The notes below the pieces were generated by a model that saw only the letters and a program-made list of their open reading frames with translations, had not been told where the DNA came from and did not search any database. Below, piece after piece: positions 1 to 6,207 of a stretch of 13,991 nt of DNA (positions within the stretch are counted from its first letter, which is position 1; each line of letters begins with the position of its first letter). Source of the DNA: Magnetospira sp. (GTDB lineage: Bacteria; Pseudomonadota; Alphaproteobacteria; Rhodospirillales; Magnetospiraceae); contig JANQGL010000159.1 of assembly GCA_028277325.1 (NCBI GenBank), forward strand, positions 1 through 13,991, given 5' to 3'. Made by a program: the position numbers and the translations under genes.

Positions 1-168
1 TTCCGGTCCCGAATAGACGTAGCCGGCATGCGGGGCGATGATCGCCTTGGGCACCGGGCCGGGCCGGGTGTCGGCGGCGTCCAGGTAGCGGCGGACGTCG
101 GCGCGCAGGCGCGCCGGGTTGTCGGAATAGAAGGCCCCGGCGACGGCCGGGCTGCGGACGACGGTCAT
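1..168 (-). CDS. MEMO1 family / AmmeMemoRadiSam system protein B, N-terminal part
   Basis: This is the first 56 codons of a minus-strand gene that runs off the left edge. The start is the ATG at 168-166, preceded by a good ribosome site (GAGGTGG, about 4 bases before the start). The protein begins MTVVRSPAVAGAFYSDNPAR and reaches an APHAGYVYSGP stretch near residues 46-56. The AVAGAFY and APHAGY motifs are signatures of the MEMO1-like family, whose first conserved histidine lies in PHAGY. In bacteria these proteins often sit with an AMMECR1 protein and a radical-SAM protein in the AmmeMemoRadiSam trio. The biochemical role of the trio is poorly known; the fold resembles extradiol dioxygenases. 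The other trio members would lie beyond the left edge and cannot be seen. There is no evident functional link with the dsr genes. The family call is confident, but the rest of the protein is missing from the window. Confidence 0.85.
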   Translation of the reverse strand, partial: MTVVRSPAVAGAFYSDNPARLRADVRRYLDAADTRPGPVPKAIIAPHAGYVYSGPE

Positions 169-293
169 GGCGCCACCTCGCGGTCGCAACAGGCCGCCAT
201 TCTGACTCCGCACCGCCGTCCGGGTCCAGCCGGCGGATGAAAAAGTCGCCCGAGCGCCCTGTCAGATTGTGGAGTGCGGTGGCTCGCCCCGCC

Positions 294-311
294 TTTCGAG
301 GGCCCTCGAAA
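294..311. repeat. 18-bp perfect palindrome downstream of the 75-residue gene
   Basis: TTTCGAGGGCCCTCGAAA reads the same on both strands, with no spacer. It starts 25 bases past the stop of the minus-strand gene at 336-563 and lies about 126 bases upstream of the MEMO1-like start. It could form a stem of about 7 bp with a 4-base loop in RNA and so end or protect the 3' end of the dioxygenase unit. No clear U-run follows on the minus strand (GGCGGGG comes next), so it is not a textbook intrinsic terminator. An operator site for a dimeric regulator of the MEMO1-like gene is an alternative. Confidence 0.4.
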
Positions 312-335
312 ACCAGGGAGCGCCGCCCCCCCTCC

Positions 336-563
336 TCAGTCCCGCCGCTGGATGTCCAGCCACAGCGACAGGCGGTCGCGCAACACCTCCGCCGTCTCGA
401 TGTCCAGGTCGAGATCGGTGAACCGCCGCTTCTCGCGGATGCGCAGGCGCAGCATCTTGAAGCCGTTCTCGAAGGTCAGGTCGTGCAGGGCGATCTCCTT
501 GGCCCAGGGCGCCTGGAGAACCTCCAGCTCCCGCACCTCCTCGCCGCGTCCGCCGGTGGTCAT
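336..563 (-). CDS. conserved-looking small protein of unknown function (75 residues)
   Basis: I do not recognise this protein with confidence. The start at 563 is set by a strong ribosome site (GGAGGG, 7 bases before ATG). It lies only 28 bases after the dioxygenase stop, so the two are very likely co-transcribed. The protein is soluble, charged and has no cysteine. It starts MTTGGRGEEVRELEVLQAPW. The middle (residues 20-52) reads like a beta-rich stretch with alternating hydrophobic residues and basic charges (LRLRIREKRRF), followed by an amphipathic helix (about residues 53-70) ending SLWLDIQRRD. The regular hydrophobic spacing, ribosome site and typical codon bias support a real gene. A small DUF family of about 70 residues is likely but I cannot name it securely. 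Its placement suggests an accessory or unrelated role beside the dioxygenase. Confidence 0.75.
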   Translation of the reverse strand: MTTGGRGEEVRELEVLQAPWAKEIALHDLTFENGFKMLRLRIREKRRFTDLDLDIETAEVLRDRLSLWLDIQRRD

Positions 564-591
564 CGCCGGTCCCTCCTCAGGTTCGCGTGGG

Positions 592-1467
592 TCAGGCCGC
601 GATGCGGTCCATGTAGCGGCCCCGATACATCAGGCGTTTCTCCGCGCCGTCCTCGAAGCCGCTCCGGTTGTGCAGCGCGTTGTTGCAGATCAGGCCCTCG
701 CCGGCCGCCATCCGGTGGCGGAGGATATAGGGGCTGTCGGAGGCCAGGAAGTCGTTCAGGCAGGCCACGGCGTCGCGGGTCGCCGGGTCGTCGCGCCAGG
801 CCATGTTGCGCTTGCGCTGCGAGAAGTTCATGCCGAGGGTGCCGGTCTCGGGGTCCACGTAGAACACCGGATTGGCCCGCTCGCCGCGGATCGCCGCGCC
901 CTCGGACTCGTTGGGCGGCACCACGAAGGCGCGCGGATGCGACAGCGCCGCGATGAAATCCGGATCGGCGTCGCGCAACACGATGTAGGCGATCTCGATG
1001 TCGACCACCGCGTTCTCGCCGCCCCGCGCGGCCGGCCGCGCGCAATGCAGGACGAGGCCCCGAATGCATGCCTCGGGCAGGTTGTAATAGCCGTCGGTGT
1101 GCCACTGGACCGGCCGGTCGGTATAGGGGATGTAGCGGGTCCGCGCGCCGCCGTCGGCCACCTCCAGGGCGGTGATGCAACTGGCGTCCGACTGCAGGTG
1201 GGCGTCCAGCCGATGCAGCCCGAACGCGGCCCCGAACGCGCGCAGCGCCGCCCGGTCGTCGGTCGGCGGCGCCGCGAAGCGGTACAGCGCCATGTTGCAC
1301 CTGGCGACCCGCGCCAGGATCGCCGCGCGTTCGTCCGGCGTCGGGGACGTCGGATCGGCGACCGGCACCAGCAGGTCGGCCACCGTGGTCGGGTAGTCGT
1401 CGAGCTTGGCGTCGCGCCAGCGGCGGTAGGCGTCGTCGTCGTGCACGTCGAACGGGCTTGCGGTCAT
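592..1467 (-). CDS. TauD/TfdA-like Fe(II)/2-oxoglutarate-dependent dioxygenase
   Basis: This is a 291-residue cytoplasmic oxygenase of the TauD/TfdA (clavaminate synthase-like) superfamily, which couples 2-oxoglutarate decarboxylation to substrate hydroxylation. The iron-binding H-x-D is visible as WHTDGYYN (His123, Asp125). The distal His is His266 in ALHNRSGF, and Arg278 twelve residues later is placed to bind 2-oxoglutarate. The length fits TauD-size members (about 280-300). I chose the ATG at 1467-1465 because GGGGAG lies 8 bases upstream; a longer reading that starts at 1542 lacks such a site and adds a low-complexity N-terminus. It is divergent from dsrA and is followed after 28 bases by the 75-residue gene. 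Family members act on taurine, other sulfonates, sulfate esters, gamma-butyrobetaine or 2,4-D. The substrate cannot be read from the sequence, and I did not find enough TauD-specific features to call taurine. Release of sulfite from a sulfonate would fit the dsr neighbourhood, but that is a guess. Confidence 0.85.
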   Translation of the reverse strand: MTASPFDVHDDDAYRRWRDAKLDDYPTTVADLLVPVADPTSPTPDERAAILARVARCNMALYRFAAPPTDDRAALRAFGAAFGLHRLDAHLQSDASCITALEVADGGARTRYIPYTDRPVQWHTDGYYNLPEACIRGLVLHCARPAARGGENAVVDIEIAYIVLRDADPDFIAALSHPRAFVVPPNESEGAAIRGERANPVFYVDPETGTLGMNFSQRKRNMAWRDDPATRDAVACLNDFLASDSPYILRHRMAAGEGLICNNALHNRSGFEDGAEKRLMYRGRYMDRIAA

Positions 1468-1610
1468 CTCGGACACTCCCCTGGACAGCTTTTTCGCCTT
1501 TGTTGCAGGGCCGACCGGCGCCGCGCAACCGCCCGGGCGCATCGCGCACGGCGATCAGGCCGGCCGGAGAGCCGTGTTTCACATACTTCCAACGTCCTAA
1601 ATCCGCATTC

Positions 1611-1616
1611 ATTATA
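1611..1616 (-). promoter_or_regulatory. candidate -10 element for the dioxygenase unit
   Basis: On the minus strand the six bases read TATAAT, a perfect sigma70 -10 hexamer, 144 bases before the chosen ATG. It would give a leader of about 137 nt. At 17 bases upstream there is only an A-rich stretch and no recognisable -35, so the call is weak and could be chance in an AT-rich tract. Confidence 0.25.
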
Positions 1617-2058
1617 CTGCAATAGAAAAATGTTTTTTATAGGTTGCCGGGCTTGCAAATTTTCCGAATCGCATTTTGAGATACTCTAACAAACCGCACT
1701 GACGTGCATGGCCTTGTTGAATGCCGACACCCCCCGGGCGCGTTCCGCGAACGGTTTGATTCCGGCCGTGCGCGGGAGAACGCTTCATATTTGAAAACAA
1801 TAGATTATAGTCCCCTCCGAGGATTCCGGGCGCCGCCGCGCCCGGGCTCGCGGGGGGTCCTCCGCCCGCGGGGGCCGATGGTGCGGCGCACACATGGGGC
1901 AGGGCCAAAACGAATGGTTTTCTCTTGGATGACTTTTGATTATAATTATTCTAATATGCGCTTCGGCGCGGCGCGTCGACACACAAAAAGACCAAGTGAA
2001 ACAATGTGCTACCCGAAATCTGCCGGACGAAAGAATTTTCTAGATTCATCGGGACACA

Positions 2059-2087
2059 TTGATTACATTAGATTGTGTTGATATAAA
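2059..2087 (+). promoter_or_regulatory. candidate sigma70-type promoter of the dsr operon with extended -10
   Basis: TTGATT (2059-2064, 4 of 6 to TTGACA) is followed by exactly 17 bases and then TATAAA (2082-2087, 5 of 6 to TATAAT). A TG one base before the -10 (2079-2080) makes an extended -10. Transcription would start near 2094, leaving a GC-rich leader of about 250 nt before the dsrA ATG at 2343. TTGAT recurs at 2059-2063 and 2078-2082, which might matter for a regulator. The element is seen directly; its activity is inferred. The sequence just before it (2040-2057, CTAGATTCATCGGGACAC) weakly resembles the CTAG/GGGACAC repeats found later in the operon. Confidence 0.45.
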
Positions 2088-2342
2088 TGCGCCGGTTTGG
2101 TGGTAAAGTTTAAGGGTCGGCCCCACACAACAACAACAGGGCGGCCAGACGACAGGGAGACGGTTTGGGAAGCGGGCGGCATCGCTCGTGGTTTGTCTCG
2201 GGGGGAGCGCCGGCGTCGCCGCCGCGCGCTGGCGGGACAGCACTCCATGAAGCCGAATTCCCGATCAAGCGGAACTTGGCCCGCGCGCCGGCTCAGGGTT
2301 GCGGCGCGATGGCGGGAAGGAAAACACTGGAGGTCGAGAGAC

Positions 2343-3596
2343 ATGGCGAACAAGATGCCCGACACACCCCTGCTGGACCAGCTTGAGGACGGCCCCTGGC
2401 CGAGCTTCGTCACCGGTTTGAAACGGCTGGCCCAGGATGAAGACAAGCAGTACGCCCCGATGGTGAAGAGCCTTCTGGGTCAGCTGGAGCACTCCTACGA
2501 AACCCGCAAGGGCTACTGGAAGGGCGGCACCGTCGGCGTCCGCGGCTACGGCGCCGGCATCATTCCCCGGTTCTCCGAGGTCGCCGGCAAGTATCCGGAG
2601 TCCAAGGAATTCCACACCCTGCGCGTGATGCCGCCGGCCGGCATGCACTACTCGACCAAGCTGCTGCGCGACATGTGCGACATCTGGGAGCGCAACGGGT
2701 CCGGCCTGATCGCCTTTCACGGCCAGTCCGGCGACATCATGTTCCAGGCCGCCAACACCGAGCAGCTGCAGGCGGCGTTTGACGAACTGAACGACCTGGG
2801 CTTCGACCTTGGCGGGGCCGGCGCCGGCCTGCGCACCTCGATGAGCTGCGTCGGGTCGGCCCGTTGCGAGCAGTCCTGCTACGACGAGTCCAAGGCCATG
2901 CGGGAGGTCATCAACTCGATGCTCGACGACATGCATCGGCCGTCCCTGCCGTACAAGTTCAAGGCCAAGTTCTCGGGCTGCGCCAACGACTGCGTGAACG
3001 CCTCGCACCGCTCCGACTTCGCGGTGCTCGGCACCTGGGCCGACGACATGAAGGTCGACCAGGAGCGGTTCAAGGACTACGTCGCCACCATGGGCCGCAA
3101 GGAGATCATCAACCAGGTGATCAACATGTGCCCGACCCGCGCCCTGGAGCTCAACGACGACGACACCCTGGGCGTCGACAACAACTCCTGCGTCCGTTGC
3201 ATGCACTGTATCAACGTTCTGACCAAGGCCCTGTCGCCGGGCGACGTCAAGGGCTGCACGATCCTGGTCGGCGGCAAGCGGACGCTGAAGATCGGCGACC
3301 TGATGGGCTCGGTGGTGGTGCCCTTCATGCGCCTGGAGACCGACGAGGACTACGAGAAGCTGGCCGACCTGGCGCAGCGGGTGCTCGACTTCTTCGCCGA
3401 GAACGCCCTCGAACACGAGCGCACCGGCGAGATGATCGAGCGGATCGGCCTCGTCAGCTTCCTGGAGGGCCTCGGCCTGGACGTCGACCCCAACATGGTC
3501 AAGCATCCGCGCACCTCGTCCTACGTCCGCACCGACGACTGGGATCAGGAAGTGGAGAAGTGGAACAAGCGCAAGCAGGCCGCGGCCGCCGAATAG
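2343..3596 (+). CDS. dsrA: reverse-type dissimilatory sulfite reductase, alpha subunit
   Basis: DsrA (417 residues, the usual length in sulfur oxidisers) pairs with DsrB in a cytoplasmic alpha2-beta2 siroheme enzyme, which in this pathway oxidises reduced sulfur bound to DsrC to sulfite with release of six electrons. Siroheme-[4Fe-4S] ligand cysteines appear as CVGSARC (Cys169, Cys175) and CANDC (Cys213, Cys217). The inserted ferredoxin domain supplies Cys263 (CPTRAL) and CVRCMHC (Cys283, 286, 289). The catalytic domain motif LRTSMSCVGS is typical. The start is the ATG at 2343, with GGAGG 9 bases upstream; the frame stays open to an earlier ATG at 2097, but that N-terminus is arginine-rich and unlike DsrA. 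It is the first gene of the operon and is followed by a 148-base gap with a GC hairpin before dsrB. The oxidative direction is inferred from the neighbours, not from this subunit alone. Confidence 0.97.
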   Translation: MANKMPDTPLLDQLEDGPWPSFVTGLKRLAQDEDKQYAPMVKSLLGQLEHSYETRKGYWKGGTVGVRGYGAGIIPRFSEVAGKYPESKEFHTLRVMPPAGMHYSTKLLRDMCDIWERNGSGLIAFHGQSGDIMFQAANTEQLQAAFDELNDLGFDLGGAGAGLRTSMSCVGSARCEQSCYDESKAMREVINSMLDDMHRPSLPYKFKAKFSGCANDCVNASHRSDFAVLGTWADDMKVDQERFKDYVATMGRKEIINQVINMCPTRALELNDDDTLGVDNNSCVRCMHCINVLTKALSPGDVKGCTILVGGKRTLKIGDLMGSVVVPFMRLETDEDYEKLADLAQRVLDFFAENALEHERTGEMIERIGLVSFLEGLGLDVDPNMVKHPRTSSYVRTDDWDQEVEKWNKRKQAAAAE

Positions 3597-3629
3597 GCGG
3601 ACCTTCAGGCGGCCTGCCCGTCGGTCTCC

Positions 3630-3666
3630 GGCCTGGGGGGCGCCGTCGGCGCGGCGGCCCCCGGCC
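3630..3666 (+). other. GC-rich hairpin in the dsrA-dsrB gap
   Basis: GCGCC (3640-3644) and GGCGC (3648-3652) form a 5-bp stem around GTC. GGCC (3630-3633) can pair with GGCC (3663-3666), with GGGGG and CCCCC runs between. A second small stem, GCCCC (3699-3703) with GGGGC (3707-3711), lies before the dsrB ribosome site. There is no U-run, so this looks like an mRNA stability or processing element rather than a terminator. The two subunits are needed in equal amounts. Confidence 0.45.
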
Positions 3667-3744
3667 GGTCCCGGTCGGCGGGAGGAAACGGAACAACGGC
3701 CCCGCCGGGGCGAAGAGAGCAGTTCAAGTCGGAGGCAACAGCAC

Positions 3745-4818
3745 ATGAGCGACAAGCCGCGCATGCCGATCGAGTCCGGGGTTCCGGACCCGGCCCCCTA
3801 CATGCACCCGCTGATGGTGAGCAACTACGGCAACTGGGCCTGGCACGACCGCCCGCGGCCGGGCGTCCTGCATCACGTGGCCAAGAGCGGCGACGAGATC
3901 TGGACCGTCAAGGCCGGCACCCAGCGCCAGATGGACATCTACACCATCCGCAAGCTGGCCGACATCGCCGACGAGTTCGCGGACGGCCACGTGCGCTTCA
4001 CCGCCCGGTCCAACATCGAGTTCATGGTCTCGGACGAAGCCAGGGTCGCGCCGCTGATCGACAAGCTGACCGGCGAGGGGTTCCCGGTCGGCGGCACCGG
4101 CAACTCGATCTCCATGATCTCGCACACCCAGGGCTGGCTGCACTGCGACATCCCCGGCACCGACGCCTCCGGCGTGGTCAAGGCGCTGATGGATGTCCTC
4201 TATGACGACTTCGTCAGGGAAGAGATGCCGAACCGGGTGAAGATCACCACGTCGTGCTGCCAGATCAACTGCGGCGGCCAGGGCGACATCGCGATCAACA
4301 TCCAGCACACCAAGCCGCCGGTGATCAACCACGACCTGGTGTCCAACATGTGCGAGCGCCCGGCGGTCATCGCCCGCTGCCCGGTCGCCGCGATCCGTCC
4401 GGCCCTGGTCAACGGCAAGCCGAGCCTGGAAGTGGACGAGCGCAAGTGCGTCTGCTGCGGCGCCTGCTACCCGCCCTGCCCGCCGATGCAGATCAACGAC
4501 CCGGAGAACTCGAAGCTGGCCATCTGGGTCGGCGGCAAGCATTCCTCGACCCGCTCCAGCCCGGCCTTCCACAAGCTGGTCTACGCCGGCCTGCCGAACA
4601 ACGCGCCGCGGTGGCCGGAGGTCGCCGAGGTGGTGACCAGGATCCTCAGGGCCTACAAGGAAAACGCCAAGGCCTGGGAGCGCATGAACGAGTGGATCGA
4701 GCGCATCGGCTGGCCGAAGTTCTTCGAGCTGACCGGGCTGCCGTTCACCAAGCATCACATCGACGACTGGCGCGGCGGCCGCTACACCCTGAACACGTCG
4801 TCCCACGTCCACTTCTAG
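3745..4818 (+). CDS. dsrB: reverse-type dissimilatory sulfite reductase, beta subunit
   Basis: DsrB (357 residues) is the beta subunit of the siroheme sulfite reductase and carries the catalytically active siroheme in characterised DsrAB enzymes. The siroheme/Fe-S motif appears as TTSCCQINCGG (around residue 170-178), preceded by the sulfite-reductase half-domain motif VRFTARSNIEF (around residues 83-93). A further cysteine pair region reads NMCERPAVIARCPVAAI, and the ferredoxin insert reads CVCCGACYPPCPP near residues 234-246. The C-terminus TSSHVHF is typical. The start has GGAGG 9 bases upstream. It is separated from dsrA by 148 bases, longer than the near-zero spacing of many dsr operons, and from dsrE by 68. 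No dsrD gene follows, as expected for the oxidative type. Confidence 0.97.
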   Translation: MSDKPRMPIESGVPDPAPYMHPLMVSNYGNWAWHDRPRPGVLHHVAKSGDEIWTVKAGTQRQMDIYTIRKLADIADEFADGHVRFTARSNIEFMVSDEARVAPLIDKLTGEGFPVGGTGNSISMISHTQGWLHCDIPGTDASGVVKALMDVLYDDFVREEMPNRVKITTSCCQINCGGQGDIAINIQHTKPPVINHDLVSNMCERPAVIARCPVAAIRPALVNGKPSLEVDERKCVCCGACYPPCPPMQINDPENSKLAIWVGGKHSSTRSSPAFHKLVYAGLPNNAPRWPEVAEVVTRILRAYKENAKAWERMNEWIERIGWPKFFELTGLPFTKHHIDDWRGGRYTLNTSSHVHF

Positions 4819-4886
4819 GGGGCGTGGCGACGGCCGCCGCAACACGAAACCTGACTCAAGGGACACATCGGGGGGAGAGTACCCAC

Positions 4887-5246
4887 ATGAACATAGGCAT
4901 CCTCGTCAACGAAGGGCCGTTCACGCATCAGGCGTCCGACTCGGCGTACATGTTCGCCAAGGCGGCGATCGCCAAGGGGCACGCGGTGCCGCGCGTGTTC
5001 TTCTATTATGACGGCGTGAACAACGGCAACAAGCTGTCGGAGCCGCAATCCGACGACCGCGACCTGGTCAAGCTGTGGGGCAGGCTGGCCGACGAGCACG
5101 GCGTCGACCTGGTGGTCTGCGTCGCCGCCGGCCTCAGGCGCGGCATCAAGGACGATGTCCTGGCCGAGGGCTTCCGCATTTCCGGTCTCGGCCAGCTCAT
5201 CGAGGCCGGCATGGGCTGCGACCGTCTGGTCACGTTCGGCGATTGA
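4887..5246 (+). CDS. dsrE: DsrE, sulfur-transferase subunit of DsrEFH
   Basis: DsrE (119 residues) is the TusD-like subunit of the cytoplasmic alpha2-beta2-gamma2 DsrEFH complex, which accepts persulfide sulfur and hands it to DsrC. The catalytic cysteine is present at Cys78 in DLVVCVAAG, the same residue number as the known active cysteine of the Allochromatium protein. The N-terminus MNIGILVNEGPFTHQASDSA and the C-terminal IEAGMGCDRLVTFGD are characteristic. The ATG at 4887 follows a GGGGGAG ribosome site; the open frame extends far upstream but into dsrB. The protein is a little shorter than the Allochromatium subunit (about 130 residues). dsrF begins 10 bases after the stop. Confidence 0.95.
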   Translation: MNIGILVNEGPFTHQASDSAYMFAKAAIAKGHAVPRVFFYYDGVNNGNKLSEPQSDDRDLVKLWGRLADEHGVDLVVCVAAGLRRGIKDDVLAEGFRISGLGQLIEAGMGCDRLVTFGD

Positions 5247-5256
5247 GGGGGAGACG

Positions 5257-5649
5257 ATGGCAGAATTCGAATTCGAGACCGAGGGTGTCGTCAAGAAGTT
5301 CATGTTCCTGAACCGCAAGGCGCCCTATGGCACGATCTACGCCCTGGAGGTTCTGGAGACGGTGCTGATCTCGGCGGCGTTCGACCAGGAGGTGGCGCTC
5401 GCCTTCGTCGACGACGGGGTGTACCAGATCATGAAGGGCTGCGACACCGCCGCGACCAGCGGCATGAAGAATTTCTCCAAGACCTATCGGGCCCTGGAGG
5501 GCTACGATGTCGAGCAGCTGTTCGTGGAGAAGGAGTCCATGGAGGCCCGCGGCCTGACCGAAGACGACTTCATCGTCGACGTGCAGGTGGTCCCGGCGTC
5601 CGAGATGGTCGCGCTGATCGCCGCGCAGGACGTGGTGATTTCCGGCTAG
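5257..5649 (+). CDS. dsrF: DsrF, subunit of the DsrEFH sulfur-transferase complex
   Basis: DsrF (130 residues) is the TusC-like subunit of DsrEFH. The stretch VKKFMFLNRKAPYGTIYALE near the N-terminus, DDGVYQIMKGCD in the middle and GMKNFSKTYRAL after it are family hallmarks. DsrF is not thought to carry the essential cysteine, and here the only cysteine visible is in MKGCD. The ATG at 5257 has a GGGGGAG site 5 bases upstream and sits 10 bases after dsrE. The stop is followed by an unusual 189-base gap with a repeat element before dsrH, whereas dsrE, F and H are normally tightly packed. Confidence 0.95.
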   Translation: MAEFEFETEGVVKKFMFLNRKAPYGTIYALEVLETVLISAAFDQEVALAFVDDGVYQIMKGCDTAATSGMKNFSKTYRALEGYDVEQLFVEKESMEARGLTEDDFIVDVQVVPASEMVALIAAQDVVISG

Positions 5650-5737
5650 CGTGGTGGATTCGAGGTTCGCAACAGTATTCGGGGCCGACTCCATGGCGAG
5701 TTTCGACTCCAAAACCAAACTAGAATCAGAGGTTTAC

Positions 5738-5812
5738 CTAGTGTCCTTATCGAATCCGAAGTTCGAAAGCGCCTGCCATATAATGATACGCACTTCGGAT
5801 TCGGGACACCAG
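5738..5812. repeat. CTAG-bounded inverted-repeat element between dsrF and dsrH (MITE-like)
   Basis: CTAGTGTCC (5738-5746) faces GGACACCAG (5804-5812), 8 of 9 matching. Inside, CGAATCCGAAG (5751-5761) and CTTCGGATTCG (5793-5803) are perfect inverted repeats; a 4-base TTAT interrupts the left arm. About 31 bases lie between the inner arms. The segment 5782-5809 is 24 of 28 identical to 12108-12135 before dsrP. The CTAG edges resemble the preferred target of IS630/Tc1-mariner type elements, so this may be a non-autonomous element or a leftover end pair. It lies 26 bases before dsrH and in a stretch more AT-rich than the surrounding genes. Confidence 0.6.
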
Positions 5813-5838
5813 CGGGGAACGAGAGGGAAAACCGAAAC

Positions 5839-6138
5839 ATGCTGCACATCGTCGTCAAGTCGCCGTTCGAGCGCAACGCCCTCGAGTCCTGCCTCCGGCT
5901 CGCCGAGCCGGGCAGCCCGATCCTGCTGATCGAGGACGGGGTCTACGGAGCGCTGGACAACACCAACGTGGCCCCGGCCGTGAAATCGGCCATGGCCGAT
6001 CACCCGATGTACGCCCTCGACGCCGACCTCAAGGCGCGCGGCGTCGCCGACCGGGTGATTGACGGCATCGAAGTGGTCGACTACGAGGGGTTCGTGGATC
6101 TGGTGGTGGACAAGGGGCCGAGCAACACGTGGCTCTGA
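5839..6138 (+). CDS. dsrH: DsrH, subunit of the DsrEFH sulfur-transferase complex
   Basis: DsrH (99 residues, near the usual 100) is the TusB-like subunit. It starts MLHIVVKSPFERNALESC; Cys18 corresponds to the conserved cysteine of the family (Cys20 in Allochromatium). The stretch ILLIEDGVYGAL is typical of TusB/DsrH. DsrE, F and H together form the hexamer that passes sulfur to DsrC, and the set is a marker of sulfur-oxidising dsr clusters. The ATG at 5839 has only a modest site (AGAGGG about 11 bases upstream), and an inserted repeat lies just before it, so translation here may be weaker or uncoupled from dsrF. A hairpin and dsrC follow. Confidence 0.93.
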   Translation: MLHIVVKSPFERNALESCLRLAEPGSPILLIEDGVYGALDNTNVAPAVKSAMADHPMYALDADLKARGVADRVIDGIEVVDYEGFVDLVVDKGPSNTWL

Positions 6139-6146
6139 CACCGCCG

Positions 6147-6164
6147 GCGGCGGCCTGCCGCCGC
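6147..6164 (+). other. GC hairpin between dsrH and dsrC
   Basis: GCGGCGGC (6147-6154) and GCCGCCGC (6157-6164) are perfect inverted repeats with a 2-base centre, in practice a 7-bp stem with a 4-base loop. It starts 8 bases after the dsrH stop. There is no U-run. It may protect the 5' end of a dsrC message or lower read-through from dsrEFH. No convincing promoter is visible in the remaining 40 bases before dsrC. Confidence 0.45.
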
Positions 6165-6207
6165 GCATACCGGTTTATGAGAACGAGTCAACGAGGAGAC
6201 TGAACAC

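Larger units (their letters stand above)
1468..2342. other. divergent intergenic region, partly AT-rich, between the dioxygenase gene and dsrA
   Basis: About 875 bases with no gene I can support. Several AT-rich tracts (about 1605-1690, 1785-1812, 1917-1960 and 1980-2090) stand out from the GC-rich flanks. TATAAT hexamers occur at 1941-1946 on the plus strand and at 1616-1611 and 1809-1804 on the minus strand. GC-rich inverted repeats lie between the tracts: CCGGGCG (1826-1832) pairs with CGCCCGG (1839-1845), nested inside GAGGA (1819-1823) and TCCTC (1858-1862). In the dsrA leader, CGCCGGCG (2208-2215) pairs with CGCTGGCG (2227-2234) through one G-U pair. I recognise no riboswitch, tRNA or small RNA. 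A 125-codon frame at 1704-2081 shows no ribosome site and no recognisable protein character. The region probably holds the control sequences for both divergent units. Confidence 0.7.

Noticed and set aside
240..260. T-run on the minus strand (ACTTTTTC) as an intrinsic terminator of the dioxygenase unit
   Set aside because: The sequence before the T-run forms at most a 3-bp stem, too weak for a terminator call.
1936..1957. Possible promoter with TTGATT and TAATAT in the AT-rich tract
   Set aside because: The spacing between the hexamers is only 10 bases. The TATAAT at 1941-1946 also lacks a -35 at a usable distance; the pair at 2059-2087 is much better.
1704..2081. 125-codon plus-strand frame in the divergent intergenic region
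   Set aside because: No ribosome site, mixed composition following the DNA's AT/GC patches, and no recognisable protein character.
2097..2342. N-terminal extension of dsrA from the ATG at 2097 or 2247
   Set aside because: The extra residues are arginine-rich and unlike DsrA. The start at 2343 has the best ribosome site and gives the usual 417-residue length.
2094..2342. Riboswitch (for example cobalamin type) in the dsrA leader
   Set aside because: I could not find the conserved core boxes of any riboswitch class that I know; only a generic GC stem is present.
2265..3764. A 499-codon open frame on the minus strand, opposite dsrA
   Set aside because: Same cause: antisense openness from GC-rich codons. 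No family motif, and dsrA on the plus strand is unmistakable.
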